Source of the DNA: Rhodococcus sp. 14-1411-2a
GTDB lineage: Bacteria > Actinomycetota > Actinomycetes > Mycobacteriales > Mycobacteriaceae
Length of the DNA stretch: 64,000 nucleotides
Assembly (NCBI RefSeq): GCF_002259485.1
Contig: NZ_NPGA01000020.1
Coordinates: 62,001 to 126,000 of the forward strand
Direction of reading: 5' to 3'
The translations under genes were made by a program, and so were the position numbers. Under the pieces are notes generated by a model, which saw nothing but the letters and a program-made list of their open reading frames with translations, did not search any database and had not been told where the DNA came from. The first letter of the stretch is position 1. Every line of letters begins with the position of its first letter. Below, piece after piece: positions 50,543-59,056 of this stretch.

Positions 50543-50583
50543 ACAACGGGTGCCGCATTCGCGAAGAATGCGGCACCCGTTGT
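50543..50583. terminator. Hairpin terminator after the RhlE-like helicase gene
   Basis: ACAACGGGTGCCGCATTC at 50543-50560 pairs perfectly with 50566-50583 across GCGAA, an 18-bp stem. It lies between the end of the helicase gene (50635) and the gnd start (50466), both on the minus strand, and should isolate gnd from helicase transcription. Confidence 0.85.
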
Positions 50584-50634
50584 GTTCGAGTGGTGCTGTG
50601 CCGGTCGGGTCACGACCTCACGGTGACGAACCGA

Positions 50635-52365
50635 TCAGTGGCTGCGAGCCGGACCGTCGAAACCGTCGTACGAACGGCGTTCCGTGCGGCTGCGGAAGCC
50701 TCCGGAGCGGTGCTCGTCCTGGCGGGGGCCGGACGCGGGACGACGGGTGTCGGAGCCACGACCCTCGTAGCCGCGGCCCTCGGAGCGACGCGGGCGGTCG
50801 CCCTGGTAGCCCTCGCTGCTGCGGGGGTTGGAGCCCTGGTATCCGCCGCCACTGCGGGGGTTGGAGCCCTGGTAGCCCTCGCTGCTGCGCGGGTTCGAGC
50901 CCTGGTATCCGGTGCGGGGACGGTCACCCTGGTAGCCCTCACTGCTGCGCGGGTTCGAGCCCTGGTATCCGCCGCCACTGCGGGGGTTGGAGCCCTGGTA
51001 TCCGCCGCCACTGCGGGGGTTGGAGCCCTGGTATCCGCCGCCGCTACGGGGGTTGGAGCCCTGGTAGCCGGGACGGCTGTTCCGGTCACGAGGAGCGGAC
51101 TCGGCGCGCAGAGGCTCACCGGTCGGCTTCTTCGCCCCGGTGATGCTGTTCAGCTCGGCCGAACCGGGCGAGACGTTGACGGCAGTGGCCTTGACGCCGG
51201 CCATACCGGTCAGACGCAGAACCTGACGACGCTGGTTGGGGAGCACGATCGCGACGACGGTGCCCTTCTCGCCTGCGCGTGCCGTGCGTCCTGCGCGGTG
51301 CAGGTAGTCCTTGTGGTCTGCGGGCGGATCGACGTGGACGACCAGGTCGATACCGTCGACGTGGATTCCGCGAGCAGCAACGTCGGTAGCGACGAGGACG
51401 GGGGTGCGGCCGTTCTTGAAACGCTCGAGAACGCGGGTGCGCTGGTTCTGAGCCTTGCCGCCGTGCAGCGACTCCGCGGCGATACCGAGCGCACGGAGGC
51501 GATCGGTGATCCCGTCGCAGCCCAGCTTGGTACGCGCGAACATGATGGTGCGACCGCCTTCGCGAGCACCGATCTCGGAGAGAACGAGATCCTTCTGACC
51601 CCGGTCGACCATGAGGACGTAGTGATCCATGGTCCGGACGCTGGCTTTGCCGTCCTGGGTGGAGTGCTCGACGTGATCGGGCAGGAACTGGCGTACCAGT
51701 GACTGAACCTCACGGTCGAGAGTGGCCGAGAACAGCATGCGCTGTCCGTCTGCCGGGGTATCGGCGAGCACTGCACGCACCTCGGGCAGGAAGCCCATGT
51801 CGGCCATCTGATCGGCCTCGTCGAGCGCGGTGATCTCGATGGAGTCCAGGATGCAGGTGCCCTGGCGGAGGTGATCGGCGAGGCGGCCGGGAGTGGCGAC
51901 GAGGACGTCGACTCCGCGGCGGAGCTGCTCGACCTGCTTGTTGAACGGGGTACCGCCGACGGCGGGCATGACTCGCAGGCCCTGAGCGTTGGCGTAGGGA
52001 GCGAGGGATTCGACGACCTGGAAGGCGAGCTCGCGGGTGGGGACCAGCACGAGCGAACGCGGGCGCTTGGCGGCCGGGCGATCGGTGTGCAGCGACAGGC
52101 GCTGCAGGATCGGCAGGCCGAAGGCCAGGGTCTTACCCGAGCCGGTCTGCGCACGACCGAGGACATTCTTACCGGCGATCGCGTCGGGAAGCGCCTTCTC
52201 CTGGATGGGGGAGGGCACGGTGATCGAGTTGCGCGCCAATGCGGCGACGACAGCCTCGGGCAGTCCGAGATCGGCAAAGGTGAAGGCCGGTGCCGCTACG
52301 GGCGTCGGGACTGCCGTGGTGTCGGAAGTGGTGGAAACGGGTGTGTTGGAAACAGCGTGGGTCAC
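50635..52365 (-). CDS. DEAD-box RNA helicase, RhlE-like, with repetitive Gly/Arg/Tyr tail
   Basis: RNA helicase of 576 residues. The helicase core (about 25-390) has FADLGLPEAVVAAL, QTGSGKT, PTRELAF, DEADQM, FSATLDR and HRAGRTARAGEKG. From about residue 430 to 525 nine GYQG units follow (seven GYQGSNPRS, two GYQGDRP; mostly an 11-residue period), then an Arg/Gly/Ser-rich end. Such tails bind RNA and may drive phase separation. The 277-base leader upstream (52366-52642) has no gene and could carry cold-regulated leader elements. It lies between blaR-like and gnd, an insertion relative to M. tuberculosis. Confidence 0.9.
   Translation of the reverse strand: MTHAVSNTPVSTTSDTTAVPTPVAAPAFTFADLGLPEAVVAALARNSITVPSPIQEKALPDAIAGKNVLGRAQTGSGKTLAFGLPILQRLSLHTDRPAAKRPRSLVLVPTRELAFQVVESLAPYANAQGLRVMPAVGGTPFNKQVEQLRRGVDVLVATPGRLADHLRQGTCILDSIEITALDEADQMADMGFLPEVRAVLADTPADGQRMLFSATLDREVQSLVRQFLPDHVEHSTQDGKASVRTMDHYVLMVDRGQKDLVLSEIGAREGGRTIMFARTKLGCDGITDRLRALGIAAESLHGGKAQNQRTRVLERFKNGRTPVLVATDVAARGIHVDGIDLVVHVDPPADHKDYLHRAGRTARAGEKGTVVAIVLPNQRRQVLRLTGMAGVKATAVNVSPGSAELNSITGAKKPTGEPLRAESAPRDRNSRPGYQGSNPRSGGGYQGSNPRSGGGYQGSNPRSGGGYQGSNPRSSEGYQGDRPRTGYQGSNPRSSEGYQGSNPRSGGGYQGSNPRSSEGYQGDRPRRSEGRGYEGRGSDTRRPASGPRQDEHRSGGFRSRTERRSYDGFDGPARSH
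50790..51075 (-). repeat. 33-base in-frame tandem repeats in the helicase tail
   Basis: About nine units, most of 33 bases, encode GYQGSNPRSGG or close variants; GCGGGGGTTGGAGCCCTGG on the plus strand marks the conserved core. Units differ by SSE versus SGG and by two shortened or altered GYQGDRPR units. This is a coding minisatellite and a likely site of length variation between strains. Confidence 0.85.
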
Positions 52366-52642
52366 GCAGTAAAGCCTCTCCGGATTACGGGCACGCCAAT
52401 AAGCCCGAAGCTGAGAGCACCCGAAGAACCGGGAAACACGAAAAACAGCCAGAACACATTGATACGAGCCAGGGCACTGTCACCTGGCCATCAGAATGCA
52501 GATGAGAACTGCATAAAGTGGGGCTGTTTGTGCCATTTCGATTGCTAGGTCGCGATGGCGACCGGTCTCTACTGTACGGGACGTACCGCCAATTGTTCGA
52601 CTCGAGTCGATGTGACCTGTGCGACCCCGACCGCGTGCGAGC

Positions 52643-53599
52643 TCACCCGATGAGCTTGCTCAGTTCCTCCAGCCACGGCATGGCGACGTAGATCGTCGGA
52701 AGAACCAGGATCACCACGGCCGCCGCGTAGGCCGCCGCCGCGATGCGCACATCGCTACCCGGGCCGCTCAAGCGCTGCACACGGATGAGGGTGTGCGGCC
52801 CTCCGGCGGCCATTGCACCACGCGGGGCGGTGGACCCCGCGCACGTGACCAGTGCCCTGGCCAACGGAGTGGGACCGGTGACCTTGACCGCCGAGTCGTC
52901 TGCGAGCAGCTCGACCAGCAGCTGTACGCTGCCGAGCGCCGACTTGCTACGGACGATCCGCGGGAAGGCTTCGTTGACGGCGGTGAACGCTTCGAGAACC
53001 AGATCGTGGCGGGCGCGTAGATGTGACCGCTCGTGGCTGAGGATCGCAGTGACCTCGGCCTCGGACAGGCTGGCCAACGTACCTCGACTCAGGACCACCC
53101 GCTGACGCAGACCGGGTAGGCAGTACGCGATCGGTTCGGCCGCGTCGAGTACCCGGATGTCTGCGTCGCGAAGGCCGCGAAAAGGGTTCTCTCCCAAGTC
53201 TGTTCGATCCAGCAGATCGACGAGCACGCGATGCCTCGAACGCCGGCGACGGGTTCTGACCGCTACCCGAACGACAGAGAACATGAGCTTGGCGCCGATG
53301 CCGAGCGTGATGGCGAGGACGACGACGTACAGAGTCCACAGGGGTAAACCGAGCGCGTCGATCTCGTCGGTCGGTGCCGTCGTGGGACGACCGTCAGGTC
53401 CGGGGACGAGCAGCAGTCCGCCGATCGCGAGGCCGGAGCTGAAAGCCGAGAGCACCGCGGCGAGAGCAATTGCCTGCCACAGCACCAGGGCGGCGCGCGG
53501 TGACCGGTACGGCCAACTCGCGCGCGCGAGCACTGCCGGAACCGGCCCAGCCAGGATCAGCGCGAGTACTGCGAATACCAGCGCAGTCGTCGAGTTCAT
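52643..53599 (-). CDS. M56-family membrane metallopeptidase (BlaR1/MecR1-like, Rv1845c-like)
   Basis: A 318-residue membrane protease with several N-terminal helices (about 1-20, 38-65, 88-110), a zinc motif HERSH at residues 189-193 inside ILSHERSHLRARHD, and a C-terminal helix near 285-305. It has no penicillin-binding sensor domain, so it is the short mycobacterial type. In M. tuberculosis the Rv1845c/Rv1846c pair responds to beta-lactams; the protease is thought to inactivate BlaI. It starts 23 bases after blaI on the same strand. Confidence 0.88.
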   Translation of the reverse strand: MNSTTALVFAVLALILAGPVPAVLARASWPYRSPRAALVLWQAIALAAVLSAFSSGLAIGGLLLVPGPDGRPTTAPTDEIDALGLPLWTLYVVVLAITLGIGAKLMFSVVRVAVRTRRRRSRHRVLVDLLDRTDLGENPFRGLRDADIRVLDAAEPIAYCLPGLRQRVVLSRGTLASLSEAEVTAILSHERSHLRARHDLVLEAFTAVNEAFPRIVRSKSALGSVQLLVELLADDSAVKVTGPTPLARALVTCAGSTAPRGAMAAGGPHTLIRVQRLSGPGSDVRIAAAAYAAAVVILVLPTIYVAMPWLEELSKLIG

Positions 53600-53622
53600 G
53601 TCCTCACCTACTGCCGCGAGCG

Positions 53623-54039
53623 TCAGTCCGTCGGACGGCGATCTCCAGCCGAAGGGGACTTTGATGTCGATTGTGCCACTTCCAACGCGGCAAGCGCCTC
53701 ACGGAGGGCGTCGGCTTCGTCGGCCCCCACCTGACCGACGAAGTGCACGAGTGCCGCTGCGCGTCCACCCGACGCCGGTGCCTGCGACAGCGCGTCGACC
53801 ATGAGGCTCGCGACCAGCTCGTCGCGGCCGTGCAACGGTGCGTAGCGGTGCGCTCTGTCGTCGCGTTGCTGGACGACCAACTTCTTCTTCGCCAGCCGCT
53901 GCAGCACCGTCATCACCGTCGTGTACGCGAGTTCGCGATGCGTCGCGAGTGCCTCGTGGACCTGTCGAACGGTCTGGGGATCCGACGACTCCCACAGATG
54001 GTCCATCACTGCGCGCTCTAGTTCACCAAGACCAGCCAT
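53623..54039 (-). CDS. blaI: BlaI/MecI-family transcriptional repressor
   Basis: A 138-residue repressor with the BlaI winged helix: GELERAVMDHLWESSDPQTVRQVHEAL, then YTTVMTVLQRLAKKKLV and RDDRAHRYAPLHGRDEL. M. tuberculosis Rv1846c represses blaC, the Rv1845c gene and itself. A 19-base palindromic operator of the BlaI type lies 34 bases upstream of the ATG, so autorepression is expected. No beta-lactamase gene is in this window. Confidence 0.93.
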   Translation of the reverse strand: MAGLGELERAVMDHLWESSDPQTVRQVHEALATHRELAYTTVMTVLQRLAKKKLVVQQRDDRAHRYAPLHGRDELVASLMVDALSQAPASGGRAAALVHFVGQVGADEADALREALAALEVAQSTSKSPSAGDRRPTD

Positions 54040-54073
54040 TCGTCCGAGTCTACGGCTAGTCCGACGCGGATGC

Positions 54074-54092
54074 GTACTACTCGTGGTAGTAC
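54074..54092. promoter_or_regulatory. Probable BlaI operator
   Basis: GTACTAC and GTAGTAC form a perfect seven-base inverted repeat around TCGTG. The TACTA/TAGTA arms resemble actinobacterial BlaI boxes (TACTAC...GTAGTA type) and the site is in the blaI promoter region, fitting autorepression. Confidence 0.7.
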
Positions 54093-54239
54093 CGACCGTT
54101 CAACTGATGTGGGATCGGTCATAGTCGCAGTCGCGACGAATCGGCGGGTCTCGACCGCAGGACTCCCGGGGCGAATAATCTGTGCTGTGATCGTGCCGCC
54201 TTTCGGCCCGACTTTCGAGAAGTGAGCGGAGACGAAAGC

Positions 54240-55541
54240 GTGGAGTGGTTCGATTCCCTGTCGTTGATCGATGGTCCGGTACCGGTGATCGTGTCCGTTC
54301 TCGGTGCCCTCGGTGGTCTGTGGCTGCTCGTCTCGAGATCGCGGCGATACGCCACACGTGCAGTGCCGATCGTCGTCACGGCAGCGATCGTCGTCACGGC
54401 GATCGGCTACGCGGTGGTCGAGAAGGTGTGGCGACCGTTCCCGGATCCGATAGAGACCTCGATCTACGTGTGGATCGGAGTGGGCCTCGCTGCGCTGTTC
54501 GCGGTGATTCCCAGGGCGGTGAACGCCCGAGGGGTGCTGGGCACGCTGGCGTCGGTGCTGGCGATGGTGTTCGTGGTGGCGGCGTCGGCCCTGCACGTCA
54601 ACCTCGAGTTCGATGCGTATCCCACCGTGGGCAATGCTCTCGGTGCCGAGTCGGCGGCGCGCATTCAGTTCTCGGATGTGCCCGCTGCGGTGGAACAGAC
54701 TGTTACGGGCACGCCTCTGGACTCGGTGTGGACAGCACCGGCAGATCTGGCGACCGCCGGGAAGATCACCTCGGCATCCATTCCGGCCACCGCGTCGAAC
54801 TTCACCGCACGAGATGCGGAGATCTACCTGCCGCCCGCCTACTTCGCCGATCCTCGCCCGCTCCTTCCGGTTCTCGTGCTGCTCGCCGGCCAGCCGGGAG
54901 CACCCGAGGACTGGCTCAACGGCGGAAAACTCGCCGAGACGATGGACGATTTCGCTCGCGATCATGCCGGTCTCGCGCCGGTTGTCGTCGTCGCGGACGG
55001 AACCGGGTCGTCGATGGCGAATCCGCTCTGTGTCGACTCGCCGCTGGGCAACGTGGACACGTATCTCTCCCGCGACGTTCCCGACTGGATCGACTCGGCG
55101 CTGCAGGTGGACCGCAATCGCGCACACTGGGCGATCGGCGGATTGTCCTACGGCGGTACGTGCTCGATTCAGATGGCGACCAATCACCCCGATGTCTATC
55201 CCACGTTCCTCGACCTCTCCGGCCAGCGCGAGCCGACTCTCGGCGATCGAGACCGCACGGTGCAGCAGGCCTTCGGAGGAAACTCCGCGGCGTTCACCGC
55301 CATCAACCCACTCGACCTGCTGAAATCACGTCAGTACCCCGACTCCGCCGGTATTTTCGTCGTGGGGTCCGACGACAACGACTACAAACCGGGCCAACAG
55401 GAGATGTACGACGCGGCGAAGGCCGCCGGAATGGACGTGCAGTACGTGGAAGTACCGGGCGGACACAGCTTCGCGGTGTGGTCGGAAGGCCTCCGGCGCG
55501 AGCTCCCATGGCTGGCAACGAGAACAGGGTTGATTTCGTGA
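54240..55541 (+). CDS. Membrane-anchored esterase (esterase-D/PF00756-like)
   Basis: A 433-residue protein with four N-terminal transmembrane helices (within the first about 125 residues) and an extracytoplasmic alpha/beta-hydrolase domain. The nucleophile is in GGLSYGGTCS, an Asp follows in FVVGSDDNDY, and the His is in PGGHSFAVW. I chose GTG at 54240, which has GGAG eight bases upstream; GTG at 54222 is possible but lacks a good site. Its stop overlaps the start of the MprF-like gene by four bases. In several bacteria such esterases hydrolyse aminoacylated lipids made by the neighbouring synthase. Confidence 0.82.
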   Translation: MEWFDSLSLIDGPVPVIVSVLGALGGLWLLVSRSRRYATRAVPIVVTAAIVVTAIGYAVVEKVWRPFPDPIETSIYVWIGVGLAALFAVIPRAVNARGVLGTLASVLAMVFVVAASALHVNLEFDAYPTVGNALGAESAARIQFSDVPAAVEQTVTGTPLDSVWTAPADLATAGKITSASIPATASNFTARDAEIYLPPAYFADPRPLLPVLVLLAGQPGAPEDWLNGGKLAETMDDFARDHAGLAPVVVVADGTGSSMANPLCVDSPLGNVDTYLSRDVPDWIDSALQVDRNRAHWAIGGLSYGGTCSIQMATNHPDVYPTFLDLSGQREPTLGDRDRTVQQAFGGNSAAFTAINPLDLLKSRQYPDSAGIFVVGSDDNDYKPGQQEMYDAAKAAGMDVQYVEVPGGHSFAVWSEGLRRELPWLATRTGLIS

Positions 55542-58177
55542 ACGTGACCGATCCGGAACGACCGTCAGCGGCGGACGCCGAAGTATCCACACCCGCCGAA
55601 CCGTCGTGGATGTCCGCGCGCACCGAATCCCTGAGGTCCGGTGCGTCTGCAGTGATGCGCCAGCTTCGGCGGGTGTGGGCGCTCATCGTGTTCGGTGCCG
55701 TGGGAGCACCGGTCAGTTTCACTTTGCTCGCCGTCGTCTGGGTGATGGGCATCGTCGCCGCGGTCGTGGACAACCGCGGCGAGATGGACAAGTACTTCGC
55801 CGTGGGCATCATGCCGTTCGAGCACTGGCACCTGTGGACCCCGCTCACCTCGGGTCTGGCGGCGCCCAACATCGCCGGTTGTGTGGTGGCCACGGTCGGG
55901 GTGCTGCTGGCCGCCGCACCGATCGAGCGCCGTATCGGATCCCGTCGCTTCGCCGTCGCTGCGTTCGTGACGCAGGTGGCCGGTTCCTTGTTCGGCCTCG
56001 GTCTCGCGGTTCTGGCCAAGACCTTCGACGCGGACTGGGGATTCCGGTTGCACGTCGGAACCGCTGTGGGCCCGACGACCTGGATCTTCGGTGTGGTCCT
56101 GGTCGCGACCTCGCGAATGGATACGTTGTGGCGCAGGCGAATCCGCGTCGGCGTGCTGGCCTTGCTGGTGACGTTGGCATTGTTCGGCGGACACCTGCAG
56201 GACGTCGTTCGGCTCGCTGCGGCGGTGATCGGCCTGGTCGTGGGCCCGTGGATCGTCGGTCGATCCGCACGTGGCCCTCGACTGGCGGGTACCCGACGCG
56301 AAGGACGGGTGCTGGTTGCGTTGATCGTCGCTGCGAGCGCCCTCGGTCCGGTACTTGCGGCCCTGAGCCCCAACGCTGTCGGGCCGTTCGCGGTACTTCG
56401 TGATGTGGTGCGGGGGGTTCCGTACACGGCGGCGGAGGTGCGCGAAATCTGCGCCGACGCGACCACCGACCCGGTCGAATGCCGTCGTGGTCTGCTCGAT
56501 CTCAGACTCGGGGGAGTCGGCCCGACCATCCTGAGCATCATGCCGTCGTTGTTCCTGCTGGTGGTCAGTGACGGCCTGCGTCGAGGCAGGCGTTTCGCGT
56601 GGGCCATGGCGGTGGTCTCGCAGGGAATTCTGCTCGCGCTGTCGGTGGCCAACTTCGCGATTCGGTTTCTCGAGTCCGGTGACGACCAGTCGCTGTTCTA
56701 CGGCTTGGAATCGCCGACGGCGTACCGCACTGCGGTACCGTTTCTGCTGCCCCTGATCGTGTTGCTCGTTCTGATCGTCACCCGCAAGTTCTTCGACGTG
56801 TCGGCGCCTTCGGGTACCTACCGTCGATGGGCGGCCTCGGTGGTCGGGGTGGCGGCAGGACTCGCCCTGATCTACTCGATCGGTGGGTATCTGGCCCGCG
56901 GTGGCTTCGCCGATTCGCCGTCCTTCGGCGGACTGCTGGTGGACTTCCCGCAACGCTTGGTTCCCCCGGTCTACCTGCAATGGCTCGAACCTGCCCTGCT
57001 CCCGCAGAGCACGCCGACGACCCTGCTCTTCGAGTGGACCGGCGTGGTGTTCTGGGTGGTGGTCTGCGTGCTCGCTGCGAGTACCTTCCTCACCCCGGTG
57101 TACGGCACCGAGACCGACGCCGCCGAACGTGCGCGCGCTTTGCTGATGTCGAGCAGCGGGTCCGCTCTGTCGTGGATGACGACGTGGCGCGGCAACAAGT
57201 ACTGGTTCGGTTCCGACGGTCGCAGCTACGTCGCCTACCGCGTCATCTACGGCGTCGCACTGACCACCGGGGATCCCGTCGGTCCGCGGGAGTCCCTGCG
57301 GGACAACGTCGTCGAGTTCGCCGAGTTCGCGTCCGAGAACGGGTGGATCCCGTGCTTCTACTCCGTCACCCCCGACGTCCGCCGCATCACCGACTCTCTC
57401 GGTTGGGGAGGAATCCAGGTCGGTGAGGAAACGGTTCTGGACCTCGACGGCATTGCGTTCACCGGCAAGCGATTCCAGGACGTGCGGACTGCGCTGAACA
57501 GAGCGAAGAAAGCCGGCGTCGTCGCCGAGTGGATCCGCTTTCCTTCTGCCCCGCTGGCGATCACGGACCAGATCACTGCGATCTCGGAGGAATGGGTCGC
57601 GGACAAGGGTATGCCCGAGATGGGCTTCACTCTCGGCGGTCTCGAGGAGGTCGACGACGAGAACGTGCGGTGCCTGATCGCCGTCGACGAGAACCAGACC
57701 GTGCACGGCGTGACCTCGTGGATGCCGGTGTACGAGGACGGCGTCATCGTCGGATGGACGCTCGACTTCATGAGACGCAGATCCGAGGGCTTCCGGCCCA
57801 CGATGGAATTCCTCATCGCATCGGCGGCCCTGCTGCTCGAACAGGAAGGCGCCCGATTCCTCAGCCTCTCGGGCGCACCCCTGGCCAAGGTCGACGAGAA
57901 GCAACCCGAACACGTCTCCAGCGCCGAGCAGTCCACGCTGTCGGGGCTGCTCGAGCGGTTGCTCGACGTCCTCGGACGCACCCTCGAACCCGTCTACGGA
58001 TTCCGTTCCCTACTGGCGTTCAAGTCGAAGTTCCAGCCTCGCTACGAACCGATGCACATGACCTTCGCGGATCCGGCCGCTTTGCCCAGCATCGGAAATG
58101 CGATCGGCCGGGCGTATCTGCCCGACGTGTCGATCGGTCAGGGTGTCAAGCTGGTACGCACGATGATCGAGCGGTGA
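55538..58177 (+). CDS. MprF-like aminoacyl-phosphatidylglycerol synthase with rhomboid-like N-terminus
   Basis: An 879-residue membrane protein. The N-terminal helices (about 40-260) include EHWHLWTPLTSGL and a following small-residue helix as in rhomboid-like folds, then further membrane segments to about 540, and a C-terminal DUF2156/GNAT-type synthase domain (about 550-875; RSYVAYRVIYGVALTTGDPVGP, FTGKRFQDVRTALNRAKKAG, DFMRRRSEGFRPTMEFLI). There is no lysyl-tRNA synthetase domain, unlike mycobacterial LysX. It probably transfers alanine or lysine from tRNA to a lipid, changing surface charge. GTGA overlap with the esterase gene couples the two. Confidence 0.85.
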   Translation: MNVTDPERPSAADAEVSTPAEPSWMSARTESLRSGASAVMRQLRRVWALIVFGAVGAPVSFTLLAVVWVMGIVAAVVDNRGEMDKYFAVGIMPFEHWHLWTPLTSGLAAPNIAGCVVATVGVLLAAAPIERRIGSRRFAVAAFVTQVAGSLFGLGLAVLAKTFDADWGFRLHVGTAVGPTTWIFGVVLVATSRMDTLWRRRIRVGVLALLVTLALFGGHLQDVVRLAAAVIGLVVGPWIVGRSARGPRLAGTRREGRVLVALIVAASALGPVLAALSPNAVGPFAVLRDVVRGVPYTAAEVREICADATTDPVECRRGLLDLRLGGVGPTILSIMPSLFLLVVSDGLRRGRRFAWAMAVVSQGILLALSVANFAIRFLESGDDQSLFYGLESPTAYRTAVPFLLPLIVLLVLIVTRKFFDVSAPSGTYRRWAASVVGVAAGLALIYSIGGYLARGGFADSPSFGGLLVDFPQRLVPPVYLQWLEPALLPQSTPTTLLFEWTGVVFWVVVCVLAASTFLTPVYGTETDAAERARALLMSSSGSALSWMTTWRGNKYWFGSDGRSYVAYRVIYGVALTTGDPVGPRESLRDNVVEFAEFASENGWIPCFYSVTPDVRRITDSLGWGGIQVGEETVLDLDGIAFTGKRFQDVRTALNRAKKAGVVAEWIRFPSAPLAITDQITAISEEWVADKGMPEMGFTLGGLEEVDDENVRCLIAVDENQTVHGVTSWMPVYEDGVIVGWTLDFMRRRSEGFRPTMEFLIASAALLLEQEGARFLSLSGAPLAKVDEKQPEHVSSAEQSTLSGLLERLLDVLGRTLEPVYGFRSLLAFKSKFQPRYEPMHMTFADPAALPSIGNAIGRAYLPDVSIGQGVKLVRTMIER

Positions 58178-58186
58178 GAGCCCGCG

Positions 58187-59056
58187 CTACCGCTCGGTGG
58201 AAGCCCCTGCGGCGGCGCGACTCTCGGCCCGGACGGGTCCACCGACCGACCCGTACACGTGGCGGGTGCCGATCGGAACGATGAGCGGACGATCGGACAT
58301 CGGGTCGTCTATCACGGCGGCTTCGAGGCCGAACACGTCGAGCAGCAGCTGCTCGGAGATGACGTCCTGTGGCCTGCCCGAGGTGACGATCCGGCCCTGC
58401 TTCATCACGATCAACCGGTCGCTGTACCTGATTGCCAGGTTCAGATCGTGCAGGACCATGACGATGGTGCGGCCGAGTTCGTCGTGCAGGCGGTCGACGA
58501 GATCCAGGACCTCGATGGAGTGCGCCAGATCGAGATAGGTGGTCGGCTCGTCGAGCAGCAGGATGTCGGTGCCCTGGGCCAGTGCCATCGAGATCCAGGC
58601 GCGTTGTCTTTGGCCACCGGACAATTCGTCGACGGGTCTGTCGGCGAGGTCGCTGATTCCGGTCAGTTCGAGTGCGTTCGCCACCTCTGCCTCGTCGTCC
58701 GAGCTCCACTGCCGGATCCACGATTGGTGGGGGTGACGACCGCGTGACACGAGATCTGCGACGGTCAGTCCTTCGGGAGCAGTGGGCGCCTGAGGCAGCA
58801 TTCCGAGGGTGCGGGCCACCTCTTTGGTCTTCATCGACGAGATCGCCCGACCGTCGAGCATCACGCTGCCGGCCTTGGGCTTGAGCAGACGGCCGAGCGA
58901 ACGCAACAGCGTCGACTTTCCGCAGCCGTTGGGTCCGATGACCGTGGTGATGACACCGGTGTGAATCTCGAGATCGAGGTGTTCGACGATGGTGCGGTCG
59001 CCGTACCCGAGGCTCAGATCGTTCGCGATCAGACGCGAGGTGTGGCTGGTGGTCAT
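58187..59056 (-). CDS. Iron-siderophore ABC transporter, ATP-binding protein (FecE-like)
   Basis: ATPase of a siderophore or haem importer, 289 residues. Walker A GPNGCGKST (about residue 40), Q-loop region, signature LSGGQRQRAW (about 143), Walker B ILLLDEPTTYLD (about 162) and switch His in VLHDLNLA. The iron type is suggested by sequence and by the FecCD permeases upstream. Its ATG overlaps the FecD-like stop (ATGA). It is the last gene of the fecCDE-like operon; the substrate-binding lipoprotein is not in the window. Confidence 0.93.
   Translation of the reverse strand: MTTSHTSRLIANDLSLGYGDRTIVEHLDLEIHTGVITTVIGPNGCGKSTLLRSLGRLLKPKAGSVMLDGRAISSMKTKEVARTLGMLPQAPTAPEGLTVADLVSRGRHPHQSWIRQWSSDDEAEVANALELTGISDLADRPVDELSGGQRQRAWISMALAQGTDILLLDEPTTYLDLAHSIEVLDLVDRLHDELGRTIVMVLHDLNLAIRYSDRLIVMKQGRIVTSGRPQDVISEQLLLDVFGLEAAVIDDPMSDRPLIVPIGTRHVYGSVGGPVRAESRAAAGASTER

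Noticed and set aside
50790..51075. Regularly spaced 33-base repeats considered as a CRISPR array
   Set aside because: There are no unique spacers; the units are contiguous, in frame and encode the helicase tail.
54245..55537. Apparent N-terminal extension of the MprF-like protein
   Set aside because: It overlaps the esterase gene in another frame and has arginine-rich shadow composition; the GTG at 55538 overlaps the esterase stop and fits the family start.
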